This document shows, in pieces, positions 53,570 through 62,875 of a stretch of DNA of 64,000 bases. The DNA is from Pedobacter lusitanus (GTDB taxonomy: Bacteria; Bacteroidota; Bacteroidia; Sphingobacteriales; Sphingobacteriaceae). Each line of letters begins with the position of its first letter. Positions within the stretch are counted from its first letter, which is position 1. The notes below the pieces were generated by a model, which made no database searches, had not been told where the DNA came from, and saw nothing but the letters and a program-made list of their open reading frames with translations. The position numbers were made by a program, and so were the translations under genes. The DNA is taken from NCBI RefSeq assembly GCF_040026395.1, contig NZ_CP157278.1, positions 4,464,001 to 4,528,000 on the forward strand. The letters run 5' to 3'.

Positions 53570-56500
53570 ATGTTACCACGAATGAAACATGCTACGCTCT
53601 TCTTTTTTCTTTTATTGACAGCAGTTTTTGCTCAGGCACAGGATTCGGTTAAGTACCGGGTCATCTTTATCGGTGATGCCGGTGAGATGAATACCGCACA
53701 GCGGGAGTCCTTAAAAAATGCATCTAAACACGTCATTGCGGGGAAAACGACAGTGATGTACCTGGGAGATAATATTTATCCGAAAGGAATGGGTTTACCA
53801 GGCAGTAAAGAAGAGGAAGAAACCAAACAAATTCTGCAATCTCAGTTTCAGCCGATGCGTCAGATGGGGGCGGCTGTTTATTTTATTCCGGGTAATCATG
53901 ACTGGGATAAAATGGGGCCGGATGGATTAGCAAAAATCCTTCGTCAGGGTGAATACCTGGCAGAACAGCAGGACTCTTTATTAAAGATGATCCCTTCAAA
54001 CGGATGTCCTGATCCGGTAGCGATCCGGCTGACGGATAATTTAACTGTGATCGCTTTTGATAGTGAATGGTGGTTGTTTCCCTACAATAAAAAGAACCCG
54101 GAAGCGGAATGTGACTGCAAAACAAAAGATGATGTGATAGCCAGAATGCATGAACTGATGGAGGCTAACAGGGGAAGGATCATTTTACTGGCCGATCACC
54201 ATCCTTTACAGAGTTATGGTGCCCATGGGGGATACTTTTCGCTGAAAAACCACATTTTTCCATTAACCTCCCTGAATAAAAATCTATATCTGCCTTTACC
54301 AGTGATCGGATCATTATATCCGCTGCTGCGCAGTTCTTTTTTAAGTCCCGAAGATTTGGGTCATCCTTTTTATAAGGATATGATTAAAAGGGTCAACGGC
54401 GTTTTTGGTGCCTATCCAAATCTTACTTATTTTTCTGGTCATGATCATGGTTTACAACTGATTAAAAGCGAAACGCTTAATCTGCAGGTGGTAAGTGGCG
54501 GCGGCGCTAAACATTCTGCCAATAAAAAAGGTAAAAACTCGGTTTTTCAGGAATCTGAACAGGGTTATGTCACAGCGGATCTGTTATTGAATAATGATAT
54601 GCGTTATGATTTTTACGTATACACAGCAGAGGGCGGCGTTAAAAAAGTATATAGTTATACTAAAGCTTTTGTTCAGGTTAAAAGTGAACCGTTAAATACA
54701 GTTAAGGTAATTACAAAAGACAGTATTTCTATAAAAATATATCCCAGATATGATAGTGTAAGTAAAGTTCACCGTTTCTTTTTCGGGGAAAATTACCGTA
54801 AGGAATATGCATTGGAAACTAAAGTACCTGTTATCAGACTTTCTGAAATTAAGGGTGGTTTAACCCCTGTTCAGCGGGGAGGAGGTTTCCAGTCACATTC
54901 ATTGAGAATGGTAGATAAACAGGGTAAAGAATGGGTACTGAGAAGTGTAGAGAAGTACCCTGAATCGCTTTTACCGGAAAACCTGAGGGAAACTTTTGCA
55001 AAGGATATTCTTAAAGACAACATGTCTGCGCAACACCCTTTTTCTGCATTAATTGTCCCTGATATTGCTGAAGCAGTTGGGGTAGCACATGCAAATCCGG
55101 TTATCGGCTGGATTTCTCCTGACGCTAACCTGGGTAAATACGGCAGGGTATTTGAAAATACACTTTGTTTGCTGGAAGAAAGAGAACCAACTGGTAAATC
55201 TGATAATACCTATAAAATGTACAAGAAGCTGGCTAAGGATAATGATTATACTTATGACGGGCCATTGTATTTAAAAGCAAAAGCACTGGATGTGCTGATC
55301 GGGGATTGGGACAGACATTTTGATCAGTGGAGATGGACGCTGGATAAATCCGGAAAAAGGGAGGTTTATCAACCTGTTCCACGTGATCGTGATCAGGTGT
55401 TTTATTTAAGCCAGGGACTTATTCCGCGGTATGCACAGTCTTCTTATTTATTACCGATGATACAGGGTTATGAGAGAAATGTGAATAATATCAACTGGTT
55501 TGTCTGGGAAGGCAGGGCAATGGCTACGCGTTTATTAAGCCAGCTGTCAGAAAAACAATGGATGGATACTATTCATGAATTTTGTGCTGATTTAAATGAT
55601 GAGGTTTTTGAAAAGGCTTTAAAGAAATTACCTGAACCGGGTTATTCTTTACGTCATGATCAGTTACTGGCACAGTTAAAGGAGAGAAAGGCTAAATTAC
55701 CTGAAATGATGAATCAGTATTATCATTTCTTAAATAAGATTATAGATATACAGGCAAGTGATAAAGGAGAACTGATAGAAATCTCTGATGCAACAGGTGG
55801 TGGATTAACAGTGGATATCCATCAGTTGTCTAAAAATAAAAAGGTGAAAGAGCAAATGTTCCTGAAAACTTTTGATCCTAAAATTACCAGAGAGATCAGG
55901 TTATATACCAGAGATGGTAATGACAGTCTTGTTTTAAACAACAAGGGGACTGATATTAAATTACGGATTATCGGCGGTCATGGAAACAAGACTTATCATG
56001 TAGAAAATTCGTATCATAAGGTAAAACTTTACGATAAGCCTGATAGTTCTGTCTTTACCGGAATGAGTAACCGGTTCCGTAAAATACTTTCCAGTGATAC
56101 CGGAAATATTGCTTACAGACAGACTGATTTGTATCATAGAAGTATGTATTTGCTGAACGGCGGATATAATAATGATGATGGTTTGTCCTTAGGTCTTTCT
56201 GTTAAATATATGAATCCGGGTTTCAGGAATTTTCCTTACGGAAATACACAGCAGATTTCATTTCTGCATTCTTTCAGTACCAAAGCATTTAAATTTGACT
56301 ACAGGGGAGAATGGATGCATACCTTTGGCAGGGCTGACCTGATTTTACAGGCCAGTGCCTATGCACCACATAATACCCAGAATTTCTTTGGTGCAGGTAA
56401 TGAGACTACTTTTGATAAATCTATTGATGGTATCCGTTATTACCGCTCCAGATTTAGTTTATACCAGTTTGACCCGGCATTGCGCTGGAAAAGACCAAAA

Positions 56501-57190
56501 TCTTCTTTCAGTATAGGGCCATCTTTTCAGTACTACAGATTTGACAAGGATGACAATACTGGCAGGTTCATTAATAATACCGCACAACTGCATTCTTCGG
56601 ACAGTCTGACTATTACCAATGAAAAACTGTATACCGGTCTGGTCGTCAACTTTATTAATAATACCCGCAACAATGAGATCTTACCTTCATTGGGAAGTTA
56701 TATCAATCTGAAATTACAGGGCTATACCGGGTTGAACAGTTATTCCAACACCTATGGCCAGTTTACCGGAAGTGTAGCACTTTACAAAAATCTGGACAAC
56801 CGGGCTAATTTTGTGATTGCTGAACGTTTTGGTGGTACGGTAACTGTTGGAAAACAGCCTTTTTATGCTTCTGCATTTTTAGGTGGAGAAGGAACTTTAC
56901 TGGGATTCCGTCAGTTCAGATTTGCCGGAGATCATAGTTTTTATAATAATCTTGAAATGCGTATTAAACTCGGTGATTTTGTGAGTTATGTATTGCCCGG
57001 GCAGCTGGGCTTACTGGGTTTCCATGATATAGGCAGGGTTTGGAAAAAAGGCGGGGATTCTTCTAAATGGCATAATGGTATTGGTGGCGGATTATATTTC
57101 GCACCTGCCTCCATGACTGTTATACGTGTGGTTGCGGGACATTCTGAAGAAGGCTGGAATCCTTATATTTCTTTGAGTTTCCGCTATTAG
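53570..57190 (+). CDS. Three-part envelope protein: metallophosphoesterase, kinase-like centre, BamA-like barrel
   Basis: The 1206-residue protein has a signal peptide (from Met5, M-K-H-A-T-L, likely the true start at 53582). The calcineurin-type phosphoesterase domain (about 28-310) is complete: G-D-A-G (35-38), G-D-N-I-Y (66-70), G-N-H-D-W-D (108-113), A-D-H-H-P (209-213) and G-H-D-H-G (290-294). The centre (about 430-700) has W-V-L-R-S-V-E-K, L-L-E-E-R-E-P, L-I-G-D-W-D-R-H-F-D (576-585) and P-R-D-R-D-Q-V-F (604-611), reminiscent of atypical kinases (HipA/FAM20-like loop G-N-x-D-R-H). The C-terminal 370 residues look like a BamA/TamA-type barrel ending in I-S-L-S-F-R-Y. The kinase reading is speculative; the two ends are clear. 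Confidence 0.85.
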   Translation: MLPRMKHATLFFFLLLTAVFAQAQDSVKYRVIFIGDAGEMNTAQRESLKNASKHVIAGKTTVMYLGDNIYPKGMGLPGSKEEEETKQILQSQFQPMRQMGAAVYFIPGNHDWDKMGPDGLAKILRQGEYLAEQQDSLLKMIPSNGCPDPVAIRLTDNLTVIAFDSEWWLFPYNKKNPEAECDCKTKDDVIARMHELMEANRGRIILLADHHPLQSYGAHGGYFSLKNHIFPLTSLNKNLYLPLPVIGSLYPLLRSSFLSPEDLGHPFYKDMIKRVNGVFGAYPNLTYFSGHDHGLQLIKSETLNLQVVSGGGAKHSANKKGKNSVFQESEQGYVTADLLLNNDMRYDFYVYTAEGGVKKVYSYTKAFVQVKSEPLNTVKVITKDSISIKIYPRYDSVSKVHRFFFGENYRKEYALETKVPVIRLSEIKGGLTPVQRGGGFQSHSLRMVDKQGKEWVLRSVEKYPESLLPENLRETFAKDILKDNMSAQHPFSALIVPDIAEAVGVAHANPVIGWISPDANLGKYGRVFENTLCLLEEREPTGKSDNTYKMYKKLAKDNDYTYDGPLYLKAKALDVLIGDWDRHFDQWRWTLDKSGKREVYQPVPRDRDQVFYLSQGLIPRYAQSSYLLPMIQGYERNVNNINWFVWEGRAMATRLLSQLSEKQWMDTIHEFCADLNDEVFEKALKKLPEPGYSLRHDQLLAQLKERKAKLPEMMNQYYHFLNKIIDIQASDKGELIEISDATGGGLTVDIHQLSKNKKVKEQMFLKTFDPKITREIRLYTRDGNDSLVLNNKGTDIKLRIIGGHGNKTYHVENSYHKVKLYDKPDSSVFTGMSNRFRKILSSDTGNIAYRQTDLYHRSMYLLNGGYNNDDGLSLGLSVKYMNPGFRNFPYGNTQQISFLHSFSTKAFKFDYRGEWMHTFGRADLILQASAYAPHNTQNFFGAGNETTFDKSIDGIRYYRSRFSLYQFDPALRWKRPKSSFSIGPSFQYYRFDKDDNTGRFINNTAQLHSSDSLTITNEKLYTGLVVNFINNTRNNEILPSLGSYINLKLQGYTGLNSYSNTYGQFTGSVALYKNLDNRANFVIAERFGGTVTVGKQPFYASAFLGGEGTLLGFRQFRFAGDHSFYNNLEMRIKLGDFVSYVLPGQLGLLGFHDIGRVWKKGGDSSKWHNGIGGGLYFAPASMTVIRVVAGHSEEGWNPYISLSFRY

Positions 57191-57195
57191 GGCTG

Positions 57196-57221
57196 GTGGA
57201 TTAACTGTAAATTTAATCCAC
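57196..57221 (+). terminator. Hairpin after the phosphoesterase-barrel gene
   Basis: GTGGATTAA (57196-57204) pairs with TTAATCCAC (57213-57221) across 8 bases, six bases after the stop. There is no T-run, so it may be a weak terminator. Confidence 0.5.
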
Positions 57222-57250
57222 ATCCCGAAGAAAAATGATTATCTTAATGT

Positions 57251-57859
57251 ATGAGCGAATTACTAAAAGAAACTTCAATTATATTAGAAAATGAGCGTGT
57301 ATTAATCCGTCCGCTCGGCCTGTCTGATCATGAATATCTGCTGCCTTTTTCGTTAAATGAACCTGAAATATGGCGTTATTCTTCATTGGGAGCAGCAGGG
57401 GCTGAAAACCTGACCACTTATATTCAGACTGCCGTCAATGACAGGGAAAAGGGTAATGCCTATCCGTTTATTATTTACGATAAACTGGCTGATAGTTACG
57501 CAGGTTCAACAAGATATTATGATATACAGTTGGCTTATCAGACCTTACAGTTAGGTTATACCTGGTATGGCAAAGAATTTCAGGGAACCGGGTTGAATAA
57601 AAACTGTAAATATCTCTTACTGAATTATGCTTTTGAAGACCTGGGTATAGAAAGAGTTGAATTCAGAGCAGATCATAGCAACCACACGAGTGTGGCTGCT
57701 ATGAAAAGTATTGGTTGTAAAATTGAAGGGGTACTTAGAAATCATGTGCCTAATGGTCATGGAGGCCGCAAAGACATCATCATTCTGAGTATTTTAAAAA
57801 AAGAGTGGTTTGATTTTGCAAAATCAAACCTGGAAGAGAAATTGTTGGACGCAAATTAA
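57251..57859 (+). CDS. GNAT N-acetyltransferase (RimJ/RimL-like)
   Basis: The 202-residue cytosolic protein has the RimL-type pattern: L-I-R-P-L-G-L-S-D near the start, A-G-S-T-R-Y-Y-D-I, L-G-Y-T-W-Y-G-K-E-F-Q-G-T-G-L-N-K as the acetyl-CoA loop, and R-V-E-F-R-A-D-H-S-N-H-T-S-V-A-A-M-K-S-I-G-C near the end. It acetylates a small amine or protein N-terminus; substrate unknown. It is convergent with the next gene. Confidence 0.88.
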   Translation: MSELLKETSIILENERVLIRPLGLSDHEYLLPFSLNEPEIWRYSSLGAAGAENLTTYIQTAVNDREKGNAYPFIIYDKLADSYAGSTRYYDIQLAYQTLQLGYTWYGKEFQGTGLNKNCKYLLLNYAFEDLGIERVEFRADHSNHTSVAAMKSIGCKIEGVLRNHVPNGHGGRKDIIILSILKKEWFDFAKSNLEEKLLDAN

Positions 57860-57869
57860 ACGGCTCCTG

Positions 57870-58835
57870 TTATTTCTTCTCTTTTTTATTGAACGAAAAT
57901 CTTCTGGCAATACTGAATCCCCAGCGGTACTGACCTTTCAGCCATGAACTGGTAGTCTGAGAAATATACTGCATCTCTTCTATAGCTGCGGCATTGGTGA
58001 AATTAAGATGGAAAACATGTCCGCCTGTTTCTATTTCAAGACCTACACCCAGTGGATTATAAAATTTGTTCCCGCTTGTCTGTTCCAGATAAGCTTTATC
58101 TGCCCGGTTACGGAATGGAATAGTATAGTCTACCACTATAGCCATCCGTTTGCTGATCTTTGCTCTCGCACCAGCGCCCAGGGCAAAAAGATCATTCTGA
58201 TCTCTGAATGCAGTGAAGTTACTGTGCAGATAGGTCGGTGTCAGACTGAACGAGAAACTGGAGTTAAATTTTCTGGCAAAAATGATCTGGGTTACATAAT
58301 TCATCCGGTCACTGAATTTGCGGTAAGCAGTAGCCGATGCAGGATCATCACTGGCACGGACAGCAGCGATAGTATTACTCCCGAACAGGGTAACAGCAAC
58401 GGGAATATAATCGTCGGTTGTCTGTTCCAGCAATCTGAATTTTAGACTTCCTTCGTATAACTGCTGTACTGCTGTTGCTCCTTTGGCCCGGGCCAGACCA
58501 ACGCTCAGCCGGTCTGTAATACCATAGTCAAAACCAATACGGACGTCTGTTGAGTTATCCAGACCGAAAAACTGCCTGATACCCCCGTTGCTACCGGCAA
58601 TATCTCCAAAACGATGATCTACTTTAAATTCAAGTTCATTTTTATGAATGGTCTCATTGGTATGACTGTTAATCAGCTTGGTATCCTTAAAAGTTGCAAA
58701 TACTTTTTCATGTACCGGGGTTGAACCAGCTAATTCTTTTTCCAGATCCTGCTGCCCAAAACTGCGCAGGGAACTGATGACCAGTGTGAAAAGTAATAAG
58801 GTCTTGCAAAGGAGTGTTAATATTTTTTGTCTCAT
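57870..58835 (-). CDS. DUF5777 outer-membrane beta-barrel protein
   Basis: The 321-residue protein has a signal peptide (to about 27). N-terminal V-F-A-T-F-K-D-T-K-L-I-N-S-H-T-N-E and F-K-V-D-H-R-F-G-D-I are characteristic of the DUF5777 barrel family. Alternating strands follow up to F-S-I-A-R-R-F-S-F-N. It is the last gene of an operon with a Lipoprotein_15 repeat protein, a c-type cytochrome and a YceI protein, so the barrel may serve an extracytoplasmic redox or lipid-binding process. Confidence 0.85.
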   Translation of the reverse strand: MRQKILTLLCKTLLLFTLVISSLRSFGQQDLEKELAGSTPVHEKVFATFKDTKLINSHTNETIHKNELEFKVDHRFGDIAGSNGGIRQFFGLDNSTDVRIGFDYGITDRLSVGLARAKGATAVQQLYEGSLKFRLLEQTTDDYIPVAVTLFGSNTIAAVRASDDPASATAYRKFSDRMNYVTQIIFARKFNSSFSFSLTPTYLHSNFTAFRDQNDLFALGAGARAKISKRMAIVVDYTIPFRNRADKAYLEQTSGNKFYNPLGVGLEIETGGHVFHLNFTNAAAIEEMQYISQTTSSWLKGQYRWGFSIARRFSFNKKEKK

Positions 58836-58864
58836 TGGTTTGTTTTAAATGGTCGGTTGATGAT

Positions 58865-59431
58865 TTATGTTTTTTTGGGCTGGTATACGGCAGACAGGCG
58901 TACGTCTACAAACTCAGCTATATTCTTGAATACAAGGGATGGAACCTTAATCTGATGATCTTCAATTTTAACTTTGAAGGTCGTTTTTGCAGTGATATTG
59001 CCCTGGGCAATCACTAAATTTACTTTACATTGATAGGGTTTGGCTACTCCATGGATATCCAGACTTCCTTCAACATTTACAGTGTAGTTCCCATCTTTAC
59101 TCAGATCTATATCATCTGTGATTTTACCACTGAACTTAGAAAAAGGGAAACGGTCACTTTCCATATAGTTTTCATTAAAATGTTCCTGCATCAGTTTTTT
59201 CTTAAACTGAAAGGAGGTATTACTGACCTTAAAAATGATCTCCCTGGATTTTGCATTAATCACAGAACTGGCTGTATTGCTTTTTCCTTCTATGTCTTCC
59301 ATTACAGTGCTGGAAAAAAAAGAAACAGCGGCATTTTTACTGATTAAAATATCCTGTGCATGAGCATGGATATTAAATAAACAAAGACATATCAGAAGAT
59401 ATGCCTGTTTGATTGAATAGTATGATTTCAT
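58865..59431 (-). CDS. YceI-family periplasmic protein
   Basis: The 188-residue protein has a signal peptide (H-A-H-A-Q near 22-26). The YceI lipocalin-like domain shows A-A-V-S-F-F-S-S-T, F-Q-F-K-K-K-L-M-Q-E-H-F-N-E-N-Y-M-E, the beta-strand after D-G-N-Y-T-V-N-V-E-G-S-L-D-I-H-G-V and the C-terminal D-V-R-L-S-A. YceI proteins bind isoprenoid-type lipids. It is the third gene of the cytochrome operon, 18 bases after the cytochrome gene. Confidence 0.88.
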   Translation of the reverse strand: MKSYYSIKQAYLLICLCLFNIHAHAQDILISKNAAVSFFSSTVMEDIEGKSNTASSVINAKSREIIFKVSNTSFQFKKKLMQEHFNENYMESDRFPFSKFSGKITDDIDLSKDGNYTVNVEGSLDIHGVAKPYQCKVNLVIAQGNITAKTTFKVKIEDHQIKVPSLVFKNIAEFVDVRLSAVYQPKKT

Positions 59432-59449
59432 ATGGCGATGATTTATTGG

Positions 59450-59806
59450 TTATTGCTTCATGCCCTGGTCAAACCAATCTTTGATGGATTGCAGGTCTGC
59501 AGCTGAAAGGGTACCTCCGAGAGGCATTGTTTTACTGACTAAGACAACTTGTTTGATCCGGGCGGCATTTGCGGTAACGGTACCGTAACCATCAAAACTC
59601 CAGGCCGCAGATGCTTTTCTGCCGGGAGCATGGCAGCCGGCACACCTGGCCTGAAATATAGGCTGGATTGTTGCAGCGTAGCTAACCTGGATACCGGGTT
59701 TTTCCGGTACCACAGGTTTAGGTTCTTCGGCCTGTTTTTTTGTACAGGCAGCAAGTAAAATTATACTGATGGTTAGGGTAATCAAGGGAGATGTGTATTT
59801 TGACAT
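59450..59806 (-). CDS. c-type cytochrome lipoprotein
   Basis: The 118-residue protein has a lipobox L-A-A-C-T-K-K near residue 21. One haem-binding C-A-G-C-H is followed by a Met in K-T-M-P-L-G-G as likely sixth ligand, and L-Q-S-I-K-D-W-F-D-Q-G closes the domain. This is the cytochrome c (planctomycete-type or class I) layout. The start is nine bases after the upstream stop, so it is co-transcribed with the Lipoprotein_15 protein. Confidence 0.9.
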   Translation of the reverse strand: MSKYTSPLITLTISIILLAACTKKQAEEPKPVVPEKPGIQVSYAATIQPIFQARCAGCHAPGRKASAAWSFDGYGTVTANAARIKQVVLVSKTMPLGGTLSAADLQSIKDWFDQGMKQ

Positions 59807-59815
59807 AGCAGTAAT

Positions 59816-60694
59816 TTAAGGGGTTAAGGCAATTGTGTTTACAGTCAGGATCGGCCACAGCCCTGCTCCAACGCTGACTCCTTTGGTATCACCGCGTTTG
59901 GCATCAGGCCCGAAATAATACAGGGGATGACCTTTATAGGTTAATTGTATTTTTCCGGCAGAGGTAATCTGCGCCATCATGTCCTTTTTAAGTACTGAAG
60001 GAACATTCAGAATCGCTGATTCGTAAATTGGCCAGGTACTGTTGTTGCTTAAATCTGCTTTGGTATAGGTATTCAGATTGAACTTGTCCGGAGCATAAGC
60101 ATACAGCGTTCTGCCGGCTGCATCGGTCAGATACTGGGTAACACCGGTTCCTTCTTTCAGATCGGCCGTATAATTTTTACCGTCTATACCTACCAGCTGA
60201 TTGTTGGCCAGCATAATTGAATAGTCAGGTTTTGCAACAAACCAGGTTCCGCCGGAGCCATCTCCATTAGTGTCATTTTTATTGGCATCTCCGGAAAAAT
60301 AATACAATGGCCAGCCTTTGTAAACGGTTTGGTTTTTGCCGTCGGCACGGGTAATTGTAGTGATGTCGGTTGCAGTTATTCCTGCGGGTGCAGTTTCATT
60401 ACCGGCATAATATGGTGCCCAGGTTATTGCACAGGCACCTGAACAGCCTGATGTACCGTTTGCATCGATAGCGAAAAAATAAAGCGTTTTCCCATTGGCA
60501 TCGGTAAGGATGCTGCCAAAAGTTGCATTGGTCGTTAATGCAAGGCTGGAACTGGCTGGCGGATTAGTTGGCGGATTACCATAGGGATCCTGACCAGATG
60601 GTGCAGAATCATTGTTTTTTGAACAGGCCGACAGCAAAACGATAAGCGTTAAGCTGCAAAGGGCGGCCAGATGTTTTTTAAAAGATAGGACCAT
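59816..60694 (-). CDS. Lipoprotein with secreted repeats (Lipoprotein_15/COG4315)
   Basis: The 292-residue protein has a lipobox L-S-A-C-S-K-N near residue 24. Its repeats, of the form G-S-I-L-T-D-A-N-G-K-T-L-Y-F-F and Y-L-T-D-A-A-G-R-T-L-Y-A-Y, with the first carrying C-S-G-A-C-A-I-T-W-A-P, match the secreted repeats of unknown function. G-W-P-L-Y-Y-F and G-H-P-L-Y-Y-F segments occur in each half. It is the first gene of the four-gene operon, divergent from the ECF sigma gene. A redox or metal-related role is suggested only by its neighbours. Confidence 0.87.
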   Translation of the reverse strand: MVLSFKKHLAALCSLTLIVLLSACSKNNDSAPSGQDPYGNPPTNPPASSSLALTTNATFGSILTDANGKTLYFFAIDANGTSGCSGACAITWAPYYAGNETAPAGITATDITTITRADGKNQTVYKGWPLYYFSGDANKNDTNGDGSGGTWFVAKPDYSIMLANNQLVGIDGKNYTADLKEGTGVTQYLTDAAGRTLYAYAPDKFNLNTYTKADLSNNSTWPIYESAILNVPSVLKKDMMAQITSAGKIQLTYKGHPLYYFGPDAKRGDTKGVSVGAGLWPILTVNTIALTP

Positions 60695-60852
60695 GGTTGT
60701 TAAGGCTAAATGTGAATAATTAGGTGAATTATCACGGTTACGGAAATAGTTGTTTAAAGGTTGTGTACTCCAGGAAGAAAATTTGGGGAATAAAAAATAA
60801 TTGACTGTAATACAGCTTTTTATATGAAAAAATAAATTTTCTTATTAGGTTT

Positions 60853-60881
60853 GGCAACCTTTCGTTCACGGGTTACGTATA
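60853..60881 (+). promoter_or_regulatory. ECF-type promoter before the sigma gene
   Basis: GGCAACC (60853-60859), 16 bases and CGTATA (60876-60881) match the usual ECF layout (AACC in -35, CGT in -10). It lies 36 bases before the GTG start, suggesting that the sigma factor transcribes its own operon. Confidence 0.6.
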
Positions 60882-60916
60882 GGTTGAAAATGGCGCAGGT
60901 TAAATTATAAGAATAG

Positions 60917-61510
60917 GTGCAAAGTATCATTAACGGGTGCATCAAAAAAGAAAGGTCCAGTCAGTACTTACTCTATAAAGAATTTTATAGTTATTGCATG
61001 GCTATATGCCGCCGGTACGCTTTAAATGATGATGATGCTGCCGAAGTTTTGAATGACGGATTCCTGAAAGTATTTACTCATATTGATAAATATGACCCTG
61101 AAAAGCCATTCAAGCCATGGATTGCCCGGATAATCACTAATACTGCTATTGACCATTATCGGATGAACCTGAAATTTTCAGCTCATGATGATGTGAATGA
61201 CTATGAAGATATTGGCCATGCTGCGGCTATTTACGATCAGCTTGCCTACAAAGATTTATTAATTTTAGTTCAGACGCTTTCCCCGGCTTATCGTACAGTA
61301 TTTAATTTATATGCTATTGATGGTTATTCTCACGAAGAAATAGCCACCCTTTTAAAAATATCTACAGGAACATCTAAATCGAACCTATTTAAAGCAAGAC
61401 AACAGTTAAGAGAAAAACTCATAGTGCTGAATATGAACAAACCTCCGGATATCTCAGCTGATTTACAGATTGAGCGTAAGATGAGCGGTTATAATGGAGA
61501 ACAAATCTGA
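60917..61510 (+). CDS. ECF-type RNA polymerase sigma factor
   Basis: The 197-residue protein has region 2 (about 20-90: L-Y-K-E-F-Y-S-Y-C-M-A, D-D-A-A-E-V-L-N-D-G-F-L-K-V-F, P-W-I-A-R-I-I-T-N-T-A-I-D-H-Y-R) and region 4 (about 115-170: L-S-P-A-Y-R-T-V-F-N-L-Y, G-Y-S-H-E-E-I-A-T-L-L-K-I-S). The start is GTG at 60917; no ATG fits. The next gene, 38 bases downstream, encodes a single-pass membrane protein that is the likely anti-sigma factor. Confidence 0.93.
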   Translation: MQSIINGCIKKERSSQYLLYKEFYSYCMAICRRYALNDDDAAEVLNDGFLKVFTHIDKYDPEKPFKPWIARIITNTAIDHYRMNLKFSAHDDVNDYEDIGHAAAIYDQLAYKDLLILVQTLSPAYRTVFNLYAIDGYSHEEIATLLKISTGTSKSNLFKARQQLREKLIVLNMNKPPDISADLQIERKMSGYNGEQI

Positions 61511-61548
61511 GTATTAACAATGGAATGCAAAAAAAACAATAAATACTG

Positions 61549-62853
61549 ATGAATAAAGACAACGATATAGATCAGCTATTTAAAGATGGGTTAAGCGATC
61601 CGGAGATCCCTTTCAATGAAATGGACTGGGAAAAGATGGAACGAAAATTAGCCATGCAGGAAAAGAAAAGGGTTATTCCGGCATGGGTTTATACAGCAAG
61701 CGGAATAGCAGCAGTATTGATGATTTCACTGTACCTTTATTTTTCGGCTCCGGTAAGTTCTGATAAACAGGTGATTAAAGATCCTTTAACGAATCACAGA
61801 CGCGAACCGGGAAAAGAATCAGCTCCGGTAATAACCAGAGATTCATTAAACGGACAACCTTTAGAGAAATCCGGAGAAGAACTGACCGGAAACAATGCTG
61901 AGGGAATATTATTCAGCAAGTCTGATCTGGTTGATCAGGAAAGAGGATTACCAAAAGAATTACCTGACAGCAATGCGGTAACATTGATCGTACCTGTACT
62001 GAATTCTGCATCATCTTTATGGCCGCAGCCGGCAATAGTTGTACCGGCTTTGCCTGAAAAAAACTTTGCAGTGAGTGCTAAGTCGCCACAACCGGTCAGG
62101 GTTGAGACAGATAGTGCCGCCCTGGTCAGGAAAGCAAATGCGCTGGCCAATAGCAGAGATCCGTTTGAAAAGGCAGATGCTGAAAAAATCGCACGTAGTG
62201 TAAAAGCAAAGATGGAAAGTGCTTTACAGCCACAAAATGATTTGATATTAAGTGCTATGGCAGCACCGGATATGTCTTTTGCAAAATCAAGCAAACCTTC
62301 TAAAGTGAGTTCTAATGTAGGTGTACTGGCAACTTATGCGTTTACGCCAAAAATCAGCATGACTTCGGGGGCTATCTATTCCAGGAAATTTTATAATTCG
62401 GGCGGGACAACGCCTCAAAATAATAGTTATATGCCTGGCTCAGACTGGCAGGTCAGCGCGGATTGTAATGTGCTGGATGTTCCGCTGAATGTGAATTATA
62501 AGATTTTTAACCGGAAAAAACTGTCTGTTAGTGTTAACACCGGGCTTTCGAGTTATTTTATGCTCAAAGAAAAATATCAGTTTACTACCGGACAGGGAGC
62601 TGCTCAGCAGATCTCAAATGTAGAAATTGATAATCAGAACCAGCATATTTTTGGAATTGCCAATGTATCTGTAAGCTTTGATCATCAGCTGAGCCGGTCG
62701 GTTAGTGTGGGGGTACAGCCTTTTGCAAAACTGCCTTTAACAGGGATTGGTTATGGCGACGCGAGTTTGAAATCTGCAGGTTTATCTTTCTCGCTGAATA
62801 TCGGTCTGTTCCCGGCTAAAAAGCCAGGGAAATACGCAGCTGTCCGGTATTAA
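61549..62853 (+). CDS. Probable anti-sigma factor with periplasmic beta-barrel-like domain
   Basis: The 434-residue protein has a short cytosolic N-terminus (1-45, N-E-M-D-W-E-K-M-E-R-K-L) fit for holding a sigma factor. One membrane helix (about 46-66) and a Pro/Ala-rich linker follow. The C-terminal part (about 250-434) shows alternating strands such as G-V-L-A-T-Y-A-F-T-P-K-I-S and L-S-F-S-L-N-I-G-L-F, like a small outer-membrane barrel. The fusion of an inner-membrane anti-sigma-type stalk to a barrel-like domain recurs in Bacteroidota. The role is inferred from position after the sigma gene. Confidence 0.75.
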   Translation: MNKDNDIDQLFKDGLSDPEIPFNEMDWEKMERKLAMQEKKRVIPAWVYTASGIAAVLMISLYLYFSAPVSSDKQVIKDPLTNHRREPGKESAPVITRDSLNGQPLEKSGEELTGNNAEGILFSKSDLVDQERGLPKELPDSNAVTLIVPVLNSASSLWPQPAIVVPALPEKNFAVSAKSPQPVRVETDSAALVRKANALANSRDPFEKADAEKIARSVKAKMESALQPQNDLILSAMAAPDMSFAKSSKPSKVSSNVGVLATYAFTPKISMTSGAIYSRKFYNSGGTTPQNNSYMPGSDWQVSADCNVLDVPLNVNYKIFNRKKLSVSVNTGLSSYFMLKEKYQFTTGQGAAQQISNVEIDNQNQHIFGIANVSVSFDHQLSRSVSVGVQPFAKLPLTGIGYGDASLKSAGLSFSLNIGLFPAKKPGKYAAVRY

Positions 62854-62875
62854 CAACTGCGTATGTATTTGATAA

